Positions 8,504 through 16,431 of a stretch of DNA of 64,000 nucleotides are shown here, piece after piece (the stretch's first letter is position 1; every line of letters begins with the position of its first letter). The stretch covers positions 30,774-94,773 of the forward strand of contig NZ_KB893389.1 in assembly GCF_000374085.1 (NCBI RefSeq). The letters run 5' to 3'. The DNA is from Spirosoma spitsbergense DSM 19989 (lineage in GTDB: Bacteria; Bacteroidota; Bacteroidia; Cytophagales; Spirosomataceae). The position numbers and the translations under genes were made by a program. The notes under the pieces are model-generated. The model saw only the letters and a program-made list of their open reading frames with translations, had not been told where the DNA came from and made no database searches.

Positions 8504-8905
8504 ATGAATAGTAACTACCAGCATTCTGATATTACTCAGTTGATTTTGAAAGCTTTTTACAAAGTGTATAATACCCTCGGATATGGTTTTCTGGAAAAAG
8601 TTTATGAAAACGCTATGCTCCTCGAACTCCATAAACTGGGTCTGAACTGTCTAAGGCAACAACCCATTGATGTTTTTTACGACGACCAGAAAGTAGGTTT
8701 GTACTACGCCGATTTGATTGTTAATGACTGCGTTATTATTGAGTTGAAAGCTGCTGAAGGAATTGCGCTGGAGCATGAAGCCCAGTTGACTAACTATCTC
8801 AAGGCCACCGAAATTGAAGTCGGTTTACTGCTCAACTTTGGCCGTGAACCGCAACAAAAACGTAAAGTCTTTGCCAACAACCGTAAAAATCATAATCCGT
8901 CTTAA
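8504..8905 (+). CDS. GxxExxY protein, PD-(D/E)XK nuclease superfamily
   Basis: The 133-residue protein carries the name-giving motif at Gly28-Tyr34 (GYGFLEKVYENA). Its nuclease-like core has Asp70, Glu80 and Lys82 (YYADLIVNDCVIIELKA), followed by HEAQLTNYLKA and the final VGLLLNFG strand. This is the family TIGR04256, widespread in Bacteroidota and other phyla, with no settled biological role. It is the only plus-strand gene in an otherwise minus-strand sugar cluster. Both ends are bordered by near-identical inverted repeats (8457-8479 and 8900-8922); the right repeat contains its own stop codon. This strongly suggests it arrived as a small mobile cassette. Family call is firm; function unknown. 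Confidence 0.9.
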   Translation: MNSNYQHSDITQLILKAFYKVYNTLGYGFLEKVYENAMLLELHKLGLNCLRQQPIDVFYDDQKVGLYYADLIVNDCVIIELKAAEGIALEHEAQLTNYLKATEIEVGLLLNFGREPQQKRKVFANNRKNHNPS

Positions 8906-8922
8906 CAATCATAAAAATCAGC
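8900..8922. repeat. Right inverted repeat of GxxExxY cassette
   Basis: This 23-base copy overlaps the last codon region and stop of the GxxExxY gene. It also overlaps the last five bases (8918-8922) of the convergent alpha-galactosidase gene. It pairs with 8457-8479 in inverted orientation with three mismatches. Confidence 0.7.
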
Positions 8923-11050
8923 GGTCTATCGATTGAATCTCAAAAAGCTCTCCGGCATACAACCAGTTGATCGTTACGGGAAAGCCAGTCGTTTGTAGCG
9001 CCTTTCCCGTCAGAGAAGTCACGGCTTTGCCATCCATTGTTTTCACCTGATATGTGGTTGCCGGGTCTAATTGCCCGACCGTCACCATTCGCTTCGTTTC
9101 GGTAGCCCCCTGCCGGAATATACCCACAATACCACCCCGTTTGGTGTCGGTATTGACGCGCTGAAAACCGTCCCACATGCCGTCCATGGGCTCCCCGAAA
9201 CCAGCTAAATCCTGCCGGTAGCTCATAAAATCGTGTTTCATCTGCATAGCCTGAAGCCAGTCGGCATAGGCCCGGTACTTTTTCAGTTCAGTTCCGGATA
9301 GTTTGCGGGGGTCACCGAGCATGATGGGCAGGGCACCGGCCAGCGATTTGATGTGCATTTCCCAACCAGCATCCTGCATCTCTGGATTACCAATGACCAA
9401 TGCCGTAGCGGGCATAGCGGGAGAACGCCACCAGGCCATATTCCGAACGCGCAGGTCGACATTGACATCGGGTGGGCCGTAGAAATTAGATAGCCAGTCA
9501 CCCTCCGCGTGTTTGAGCATGGCATAGTCGATCAGTTGCAGACCGCCCATCGTCTCGAACGTACAGTCGATAAACAGGTTTGGCTTTGCGGCATGTAATT
9601 CATCGAACAGTTTCCAGACGGATTCGTAGCTGGTAAACAGCGATTCGTTACGGTCGGCATGGCCGGGGTGATTGGTGGCGTAACAGCCCGTCGTTTTATT
9701 GCTGAATCGGTATGGGCTGGTCACTACCGTAAAATCGAGTTTCAGGTACTCAAGGCCATACTCCAGAGCCAGTTTTAGTAACACCTCTTTAATATAACCC
9801 GGCCAGCCGGTGCCGAAGCAGGCCGTGCGCATACTCAGGTTGTCTTCGTGCAGGTTGGCGGGTTGCTGGTTTTCGTCCAGCACGAACCAGTCCGGGTGCG
9901 CTTTGTAGACCTTGCTGTCGGGCGAAGCACTCCCCACGCTCACCCACATGCCGGGCTTCATACCCAATGATTTGATGTAGTCGAAAACGGGTTTCAGGCC
10001 GTTAGGGAATTTGGCCTTGTCAATGATCCAGTCGCCATAATTTTCCGCCCAGCCATCATCGATAATAAACTCTTTCATCCCGGCATCGGCGGCTGCTTTG
10101 GCCAGTTCCCTAATCAGCTTTTCGTTGATATCCTTACGAAAGGGAACCCAGGTGTTATAGACAAAAGTGGGTTTCTGGATCAGTTCTGACAGGCGGATGC
10201 CCATATGTTTTCTGATGAAATCGGGTACGGCCGTGTTCAGGATTTCGTCGGGGTCTTTGTGGTTGTTGTACACCATCGTGAATACCTGAGGTGTCGTAAA
10301 TGACTCCCCTTTATCGATGTATTTCCGAAACGGGTAGCGGGCATCTTTGTGCGTTAGTCCACTGAGAATCACCGGTTCTTTCCAGAAAACCGATGTGTGC
10401 TTCACCACGCCAGCGGCCTCATTGCCAATCACAATTCCCTGTTGCCAGTCGCTGTTGTGAACCGTCAGGAGGGCATCCTGCATGTTTCCATCGTAGGGGC
10501 CAATCGCCCGTCGGCGACCGTAATCGTGACAAATCCAGCTAAACGTAGTGGCGTTATAATCGGTGATGCTGAATTTTTCAACATCTACCGATTCAAGCGG
10601 CACCGTTTCGTTGGTGAGGTTTTTAATAACCAGATTTTTACGAATAGCCGGTGAGTCAGGGTACAACAAAAACCGCAGCGTCAATTCAACTTTGCCATCT
10701 TTGCTTTGGATGGTCACAGCCGCTCCATCGCCCTGTCGGGCATCGCTGATGCGCTGAATACCCACCTGTTTCCAGGCACCGGAACCGCTATACAAAATGC
10801 CGTTTATCTCAAACCCAAAATCGGGGTTTATTGGCTGGAAATAACGAAAACCACCCGTAACGGGCTTATACGTAGTGGTTAAAAACGGTCCTTCTGAAGC
10901 GGGTAGCTTTATTGTTCGCTGCACCACGCCATTGTTCAGGGTCAGTTCTGAATTGGTCCATATTGCATAGGGCGCCACCGGTGCATAGCGCGCCAGCGCA
11001 ACTGACAACAGGACGAAATTCAGTAAAAATAAACACAGGACACGCTTCAT
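8918..11050 (-). CDS. Secreted alpha-galactosidase (GH36/melibiase-like)
   Basis: The 710-residue protein has a signal peptide (MKRVLCLFLLNFVLLSVALA), an N-terminal beta-sandwich domain (about 25-290), a GH-D TIM barrel (about 295-600) and a short C-terminal beta domain. The barrel shows IIDDGW (about 329-334) and the expected nucleophile Asp439 in YLKLDF. Asp495 (FIDCTFE) is a possible acid/base residue. The family hydrolyses terminal alpha-galactosyl links by a retaining mechanism. Export suggests action in the periplasm or outside the cell. A divergent AraC-type regulator gene 153 bases upstream is the likely controller. Substrate (oligosaccharide or galactoside glycan) is not decided by sequence. 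Confidence 0.9.
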   Translation of the reverse strand: MKRVLCLFLLNFVLLSVALARYAPVAPYAIWTNSELTLNNGVVQRTIKLPASEGPFLTTTYKPVTGGFRYFQPINPDFGFEINGILYSGSGAWKQVGIQRISDARQGDGAAVTIQSKDGKVELTLRFLLYPDSPAIRKNLVIKNLTNETVPLESVDVEKFSITDYNATTFSWICHDYGRRRAIGPYDGNMQDALLTVHNSDWQQGIVIGNEAAGVVKHTSVFWKEPVILSGLTHKDARYPFRKYIDKGESFTTPQVFTMVYNNHKDPDEILNTAVPDFIRKHMGIRLSELIQKPTFVYNTWVPFRKDINEKLIRELAKAAADAGMKEFIIDDGWAENYGDWIIDKAKFPNGLKPVFDYIKSLGMKPGMWVSVGSASPDSKVYKAHPDWFVLDENQQPANLHEDNLSMRTACFGTGWPGYIKEVLLKLALEYGLEYLKLDFTVVTSPYRFSNKTTGCYATNHPGHADRNESLFTSYESVWKLFDELHAAKPNLFIDCTFETMGGLQLIDYAMLKHAEGDWLSNFYGPPDVNVDLRVRNMAWWRSPAMPATALVIGNPEMQDAGWEMHIKSLAGALPIMLGDPRKLSGTELKKYRAYADWLQAMQMKHDFMSYRQDLAGFGEPMDGMWDGFQRVNTDTKRGGIVGIFRQGATETKRMVTVGQLDPATTYQVKTMDGKAVTSLTGKALQTTGFPVTINWLYAGELFEIQSIDR

Positions 11051-11203
11051 AAGCTTGATTTCCGAAGAGCCCCTTGCCGCGCGAGGGTGCCGACTAATTG
11101 TATTTTATGCTCACAAAATTCACCTTTTCTGGGACAGGAGAAATGAAGTATTTTGGCGTAAACATGGATTATTTTACCTTCGACAAGAAATCAAGGCTGA
11201 GCG

Positions 11204-12124
11204 ATGCCGACAAAGAGACATAATCGAAAAGGGCGGGGATTTACCGGCGAACGGATGATCGAGATTCCGAAGGAGGTGGTCGAGAAATGCCGCACAATGC
11301 CCCTGATAAACAAGTTATTTATCACCCAAATGGGTTTTTTCCCGAAGGCGTTATACCATTACTGGCAACGGCCAACGGGTATGTCGCAGGTAATTTTGAT
11401 TTACTGCACCGACGGACTCGGCTGGGTTCAGGTACCCAACGGCCGGGTAACCTTACAGGCGGGCGATGTGTATGCCATTGCGCCGGGTGTACCCCACTCC
11501 TACGCGGCCGATCCCGATAACCCGTGGACTATTTACTGGTTCCATATCAACGGTACAGACTGCCACGAATCCGTTTGGGCCGCCATGGGCAATCGGAATA
11601 ACCTGCCCCAGGTTGTCCGGGTGGTTTTTTCGGACGAACGTATTACGCTCTTCGACCTGATATTTGCTACGTTTCTGAATGGATACAGCCAGTCGAACCT
11701 GCTCTTCGCCAACCTGACACTGCCCTATTTTCTGGCTTCGTTTATCCTGCCGGATAACTTCCGACCCAAAGCACGGGTTGCGGTACAGGCCAATACCACC
11801 GACAAAGCCATTCAGTTTATGCAGGACAACCTGGCCAATCCGCTAACACTGGACAATATTGCTCAGTCAGCTCATTTGTCGATCTCGTTTTTTTCGCGGA
11901 AGTTCAAGCAGGACACTGGCTACGCGCCCATCGAGTATTTTAATCACCTCCGCATCCAGCGGGCCTGCCAGTTGCTTCACTTCAGCAACTTACGCGTCAA
12001 CGAGGTGGCCTCGCAACTGGGTATAGATGATCCGTTCTATTTTTCGCGGCTGTTCAAAAAGCAGATGGGCGTATCGCCCGCTGAGTACCGGAAGAACGAA
12101 GGTTTCCTGCCAATCGGGCCATAA
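11204..12124 (+). CDS. AraC-family transcriptional regulator with cupin sensor domain
   Basis: The 306-residue protein has an N-terminal cupin-like ligand domain (about 20-170; LQAGDVYAIAPGVPHSY) and a C-terminal double helix-turn-helix (about 205-300; LTLDNIAQSAHLSISFFSRK, VNEVASQLGIDDPFYFSRLF, KKQMGVSPAEYRK). This architecture is usual for sugar-responsive activators. The start at 11204 is preferred over the ATG at 11255 because the GFTGERMIEIPKE stretch is part of the conserved N-terminus. It is divergent from the alpha-galactosidase gene and probably regulates it and the downstream enzymes. Confidence 0.9.
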   Translation: MPTKRHNRKGRGFTGERMIEIPKEVVEKCRTMPLINKLFITQMGFFPKALYHYWQRPTGMSQVILIYCTDGLGWVQVPNGRVTLQAGDVYAIAPGVPHSYAADPDNPWTIYWFHINGTDCHESVWAAMGNRNNLPQVVRVVFSDERITLFDLIFATFLNGYSQSNLLFANLTLPYFLASFILPDNFRPKARVAVQANTTDKAIQFMQDNLANPLTLDNIAQSAHLSISFFSRKFKQDTGYAPIEYFNHLRIQRACQLLHFSNLRVNEVASQLGIDDPFYFSRLFKKQMGVSPAEYRKNEGFLPIGP

Positions 12125-12223
12125 GCGCATGGTGAACACTACTCAAAAATAGGCTTTCATGGCCGTTGGGTAACCGGGGAACACCTGCCCAGGCTCGGGG
12201 AGTTCGAGGTGCCAGCGTTTCTC

Positions 12224-13054
12224 CTACTCAAAGCTGTAATACCCGTCAAAATTACCGATTTTCAGTGCCGTAATAGCCTCCCGGAGTGGAGCCTCAGCGG
12301 CACCAATGGGTACGTATTGATGAGTGCCCTTCACGATGCGGACGTCTTTGACGTGGATATGCCGGATGTAAGGTTTCAGGTTGATATACACCTCGGCGGG
12401 GGCTTCCTGCGCATCAACCCACATATTTACAATATCCCAGATAAGCCCCACGTTTGGGCTTTGGGCGGGCTGCATAATCTGGATCAAGAGGTCGCTCCGG
12501 GTCAGTTCGCCGTGCGATTCAAGCAGCATCCCTATCCCGTTGCCATGGGCATATTGCCCGAGTTCCTGCAACCCCTCACTGATAAGTTGAAGCGTTTTCT
12601 GGCGGGGCTGGTCGGCGGGTAGCTGATCGGGAAACACCCGCATAAACGGACAATTGAGTTGGTGGGCAAGGTCAATAAACCGCCTGGCTTCGTCGAGCTA
12701 CTGTTTTCGCCTAGCGGCATCCACATGGTACAATTGGGCCGACGAACCGAGATCGCAGATGCGAATACCCTGCCTGGCAAACCGATCCCGCGGTTTGCGG
12801 GATCGGTTTGCCAGGCTGAACGCCGGGCTTTTGGTCAGGTCGAGATCGCCCATTAATCCGCGAAACTCAACGCCCTGATAGCCACTATCGACGGCTGTTT
12901 TCAGAATCGTATCCAGCCCCCAGTTGGGGCAGCCGAGGGTGGAGAACGCGAATTTCGGTTTCGGCGTCTCAAAACCAACCAACAGACTCAGCCAGGCCGT
13001 TGTGAGGCCAGCCAGCGTTGTTTTCAGGGCCGATCTTCGGGTTAGGGTATGCAT
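12224..13054 (-). pseudogene. Sugar phosphate isomerase/epimerase-like gene interrupted by in-frame TAG
   Basis: The frame of 277 codons encodes an exported TIM-barrel protein. It begins with a Tat-like signal (MHTLTRRSALKTTLAGLTTA) and the first barrel strands (FAFSTLGCPNWGLDTILKTA, VEFRG). The rest reads FIDLAHQLNCPFMRVFPDQL, LLESHGEL, VGLIWDIVNMW, IRHIHVKD and so on, with the His/Asp/Glu residues expected of the superfamily. Codon 119 is TAG (12698-12700), between AARRKQ and LDEARRF; a CAG to TAG change would explain it. A 20-base-arm palindrome (12772-12816) also lies inside the coding sequence and encodes an odd SLANRSRKPRDRFARQG segment. The gene is probably dead or an assembly error is present. 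It lies just downstream of the second GH36-like gene. Confidence 0.85.
12772..12816. repeat. Perfect palindrome with 20-base arms inside coding sequence
   Basis: Arms 12772-12791 and 12797-12816 are exact reverse complements around the loop GGTTT. The sequence keeps the reading frame of the isomerase-like gene open. It begins GCCTGGC, a start shared in part with the hairpin at 15939-15978. Confidence 0.9.
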
Positions 13055-13075
13055 AGGCAGGCGGTAAAACGGTTA

Positions 13076-15274
13076 TCAATCGACTAATTTATACCGGAAC
13101 CAGCCAAAACTATTACGCTCCGGCAACGACACTGTTAGTTTATTATCGGCAGTAACCACGCCGTTGGTTGCTTTTCCGTTACCCGCCAGGGGCTGTAACT
13201 GCACCCGTTTTCCGGCGGGTAGCCACGTTTTTATGGCGTTGGTTTCCAGGTCGTTATATTCCCTGAAAACCAGTAAAAAACCCTCCTTGTCCGTAACAAT
13301 AGACTGAAAGCCCGTCCAGGCTTTCCCGCTGGGTTCGTCGCCAATGGGCAGGATTTGCCCACTGTGAAACGCCCGCTGATTATGGCGGTAGGTCTTAATC
13401 AGCGGGGCCGTCTGCATCGCTTCGGCGGGCAGGCCAGTCCCCTCAAACCAGGCCAGCGGTTGGGCGGCCATGGTACTGGCAAACAAATAGTCGAACGAGT
13501 AATTGGCGGGCGCAAACCGATCGCCCTGCGGGTACTTGTCGGCATTGCGCCACTTGTTGAGAAACTCAATCTGAAGATTTTGGGGCGGCACATAGTTCGA
13601 CAAATCCCAAAGGTTACGCAGTGTGCAGTACGGGTAATAATTCCCCCAGTCGGTATAGCGATTTTCGAGAAATAGATTTCCGTATTCGTTAAAGTAATGG
13701 TAGCCATTGCGTCGCCCCGCCGTTACGTCCATATTAAAGGCCACGGCATAGTTGGTCGCCGTCAGCACGGAGTCGATAAAGTGCCTGAAGTTGACTTCGC
13801 CTGCCTTGTCATTAATCTGGACCCCGTCAATTTTAAAAATTCGTACGCCATAATCGCGGTAGAGGCCAATGAGGGTCTGGGCATCGCTTTTCCAGTTCTG
13901 AAAACTACTGTCAATACTGGGGTTAAACCATAAGCCAATCTCCACGCCCACTTGTTTGGCCACCTCCAGCACCGGTTTCAGGCCGTTGGGAAACCGTTCC
14001 GGATTAGGTTTCCAGTAATTGGGATTGCGCCAGATAGCCGTTAATGAACCACCCTTAAAGGCCGAATTAGCCGAGCGGCCCGTTTGCCAGCCGTCGTCCA
14101 GTTGCAAATGCGTCACACCAAGCCGGGCCGCCTGCCTCAATTCTTCTATGGTAAAGGCTTCGCCCACTTTTTTATCCTGACTGCGGTCGCCCCAGGTATT
14201 CATCAGTATCATCTCATCGCGGTCAGGTTGTCGGGGGTGTTTGGCATCCTGATAACTACGCAATACCCGCAAACAAGCCAGTTCCGAGGCCCCACCAAGC
14301 CCCAGCGTGTAGCCGTAACCCCGCAGCCAGTCGGCCGGATTACGCTTCTCATCGAGCAGATCGGTGGGTAAAATGCCCACGCCAACCGTCTGAATGCTCC
14401 CCGCTTTGACCATAAAATCGAAACCCGGGTTGGCCAATTGCACCGCCGACGTCGGCGCTTCTTTGAGCACAAAAAGCCGGGAGCCAGTCAGACCATCAGT
14501 CAGCCAGAGCAGATTACCCCGCAAAAAACCTGGCTGACGATACAGGTTATACGGTTTTTCGGTGACGAGCGTATTGTTCCGGTCGGTCATATCGGTAAAC
14601 TCGATGGCCCGCGCACGCCAGTGGTTGCCGGCCAGCGCCAGCTTATCCATCGTTGGCGTGGTAGTCGTGAGCCGGTTCATATCCTGCTGCGACTCAATGT
14701 TCCTGAAATCCAGACTGCCGCCAGCCTGTTTTACGGCCTGCTGCCAGGCTTCGGAGGGCTTGCCCCGCAGGTAAAAAGTACAGTTCAGGGCCGCAATGGC
14801 CGGGTAAATGGCAAATACCCGCCGAAGCTCCAGCGTACCCAGTTGGGTGGTTACGCTCACTTCGAGATGGTCTGTCTGGTTGGGCTGCTGTATAATTTGT
14901 TTGGTTTCCAGGGTGCCCGTACCGGTGGGCATACTATGGCCGGGAAAAACACAGTCAGGATCCTGACTTGCCCATTGCCAGGTTTGCGACTGTTGTTTAT
15001 CGGTCAGGCTCAGGGTGATCAGTTGGCCGTTATTCCAGCGAAACCGGCGGGCTATCTGGTTGTTTTCCAGGGTAAGGGTATCATTTTTCAACACCGCCCG
15101 ACACGATGCAAGTGGGGGCTGGCTAAACCCCGGCATGGGTAATAAACCGAGCAGGATAATTCCCAAAGGAGATAAACGACGTGCTAACAGGCCTGACGGA
15201 ACTAGTACCTTAAAGCGGGTAATGAGCATCGGGTAAAGGGATAAGTATATCAGTGAAACCAGCAAAAGAGCCAT
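13076..15274 (-). CDS. Secreted GH36-type alpha-galactosidase-like glycosidase
   Basis: The protein of up to 732 residues has an N-terminal export signal, probably from Met16 (MLITRFKVLVPSGLLARRLS, start 15229). A beta-sandwich domain follows (about 55-330), then a GH-D TIM barrel (about 350-650; MNTWGDRSQ, LQLDDGWQ, EIGLWFNP) and a small C-terminal beta domain. The probable nucleophile is Asp483 in RIFKIDG, and Asp516 in FNMDVTAG is a candidate acid/base. It is distant from the other alpha-galactosidase of the island and may have a different linkage or substrate. It is followed by the broken isomerase-like gene 22 bases downstream, likely in one transcript. Confidence 0.82.
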   Translation of the reverse strand: MALLLVSLIYLSLYPMLITRFKVLVPSGLLARRLSPLGIILLGLLPMPGFSQPPLASCRAVLKNDTLTLENNQIARRFRWNNGQLITLSLTDKQQSQTWQWASQDPDCVFPGHSMPTGTGTLETKQIIQQPNQTDHLEVSVTTQLGTLELRRVFAIYPAIAALNCTFYLRGKPSEAWQQAVKQAGGSLDFRNIESQQDMNRLTTTTPTMDKLALAGNHWRARAIEFTDMTDRNNTLVTEKPYNLYRQPGFLRGNLLWLTDGLTGSRLFVLKEAPTSAVQLANPGFDFMVKAGSIQTVGVGILPTDLLDEKRNPADWLRGYGYTLGLGGASELACLRVLRSYQDAKHPRQPDRDEMILMNTWGDRSQDKKVGEAFTIEELRQAARLGVTHLQLDDGWQTGRSANSAFKGGSLTAIWRNPNYWKPNPERFPNGLKPVLEVAKQVGVEIGLWFNPSIDSSFQNWKSDAQTLIGLYRDYGVRIFKIDGVQINDKAGEVNFRHFIDSVLTATNYAVAFNMDVTAGRRNGYHYFNEYGNLFLENRYTDWGNYYPYCTLRNLWDLSNYVPPQNLQIEFLNKWRNADKYPQGDRFAPANYSFDYLFASTMAAQPLAWFEGTGLPAEAMQTAPLIKTYRHNQRAFHSGQILPIGDEPSGKAWTGFQSIVTDKEGFLLVFREYNDLETNAIKTWLPAGKRVQLQPLAGNGKATNGVVTADNKLTVSLPERNSFGWFRYKLVD

Positions 15275-15465
15275 TTTCCCGGTTTTTGGGATAAAATCCC
15301 GAATCGATACCGATCTACTGATGTTACTTTAAATGGGTTCTACCCCAGCCCTATCGTCGGGTATAGAGTTAGCCAGACCACCCCAGAACGCCCACTGTGG
15401 CGGGTACACGGCCGGCGGGTTATACGTTCGGCTCAACGAAAACAGCGCGAAGCTGACAGGTCAGC
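15275..15465. other. Sequence between glycosidase gene and transposase remnant
   Basis: I see no coding frame. The stretch ends in the start of an IS remnant. The part around 15380-15420 is unlike the neighbouring coding DNA (CACTGTGGCGGGTACACGG) and may be an IS end, but I cannot identify terminal repeats. Confidence 0.3.
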
Positions 15466-15795
15466 ATGCCGATGTGGGCTTTAGCTGTGACAGGGGCTAA
15501 TGTATCGGACAATGAGGCTGGTCGACTTGTGGTTGACAGACTGAAAGGCAAAGTTCCTCGGCTAGAGATAATTGCGGCTGATCATGGTTATAAGGTTAGT
15601 TTCATTGAGCATGTTGAGAAAGAACACGGCTGGCGGGTAGAGATTGCACAAAATCGGACCGCCGATGGCTCAATTTTAGGCGACGCTTATTTTGCGGTGT
15701 GGAGAAAACCACAGAACGTTCGCCGAGCCGCCGTTGCGGAAGCGGTATCACGGATTGGCTTTATCTCTATTCCCATCAACAGACTCACCAAATAG
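15466..15795 (+). pseudogene. IS5/IS4-type DDE transposase fragment
   Basis: About 60 codons match the central part of an IS5-like DDE transposase: ALAVTGANVSDNEAGRLVVD and then LEIIAADHGYKVSFIEHVEK, with the second catalytic Asp in IAADHGY, and GWRVEIAQ. After about codon 65 the similarity stops and the frame runs on by chance. Neither the N-terminal part nor the C-terminal Glu region is present, so this is a dead remnant. It marks the right edge of the sugar island. Confidence 0.7.
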
Positions 15796-15803
15796 CACTC
15801 CAA

Positions 15804-15938
15804 AAAATAGGCTACTTTCCGAATGACAAGTGTGTCGCCTTCGTGAATCAATTCAGGTAGTTTGCTCAACTCAGGCCGCTCGGCCAAAATGTCCTTACCC
15901 GTTGTTTGATCGATTTCGTCGGTCCTTACGTGTAGCAA
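15804..15938 (-). pseudogene. Serine recombinase (resolvase) fragment
   Basis: A short frame reads TDEIDQTTGKDILAERPELS and KLPELIHEGDTLVIRKV. This fits the resolvase catalytic domain around the DRPEL...GDTLVV.KLDR stretch of TnpR/Hin-type serine recombinases. The catalytic N-terminus (Y-x-R-x-S) and the DNA-binding end are missing. It abuts the transposase fragment on the opposite strand and a strong hairpin at 15939-15978. I consider it a remnant of a transposon. Confidence 0.5.
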
Positions 15939-15978
15939 AGCGCCTGGCTCTGTTCATACAAGAACAGAGCCAGGCGCT
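15939..15978. repeat. Perfect inverted repeat, 17-base arms, 6-base loop
   Basis: Arms 15939-15955 (AGCGCCTGGCTCTGTTC) and 15962-15978 are exact reverse complements with ATACAA between them. There is no T run, so it is not a standard terminator. It borders the resolvase fragment. The GCCTGGC core also begins the palindrome at 12772. Confidence 0.85.
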
Positions 15979-16065
15979 AACCCTAACAAGCAACGCTCCT
16001 ATCTGGGCTGGAACAATGCTTGATTTTACTATCCGTCAAACTTAGTAAGCAGCATGGGAGTCGAA

Positions 16066-16431
16066 TCAGACCGTTTTCAGGACTTCCTTCATTAAGAAAA
16101 TGACCGGACTAGTTTCCGATCGGGTATGGTTTAGCGAGTCATCTACTGAGCCAGACTCGAAACGTTCCAGCTGCTCCAATCGGTAGGCTAACTGAGCCAG
16201 CTTACTCAACGTAGCTCCCTGGAGCTTGTGGCCTGCCGATTTTAACCCATCCAGATTCCTGGTTCCCGCCTGTTAAAAAAGTACTGACAATGATCTGTTA
16301 AGCTCGATATCAGCCGCTTTCAGAAGCTCCTTTAGCAAATCCAGATCCTGCCCTGTTATAGTTACTAAAACTTGAGCATTAAAGTGCGTAACAGGGCTCT
16401 CACCTAATCGATCACCTGTTTTTCGACGGGT
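16066..16431 (-). pseudogene. Decayed histidine phosphotransfer (Hpt) domain downstream of the hybrid kinase
   Basis: In the frame shifted relative to the kinase end, the bases read GDRLGESPVTHFNAQVLVTI, then TGQDLDLLKELLKAADIELN, RSLSVLF, a TAA stop (16273-16275), and then LDGLKSAGHKLQGATLSKLA, QLAYRLEQLERF to a TGA at 16066-16068. This is the pattern of an Hpt domain, with the phosphorylatable His in AGHKLQGA. The reading frame needs one frameshift at the kinase C-terminus and read-through of one stop. Originally the kinase probably ended in this Hpt domain, or it was a separate Hpt protein. Now it looks non-functional. Confidence 0.65.
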
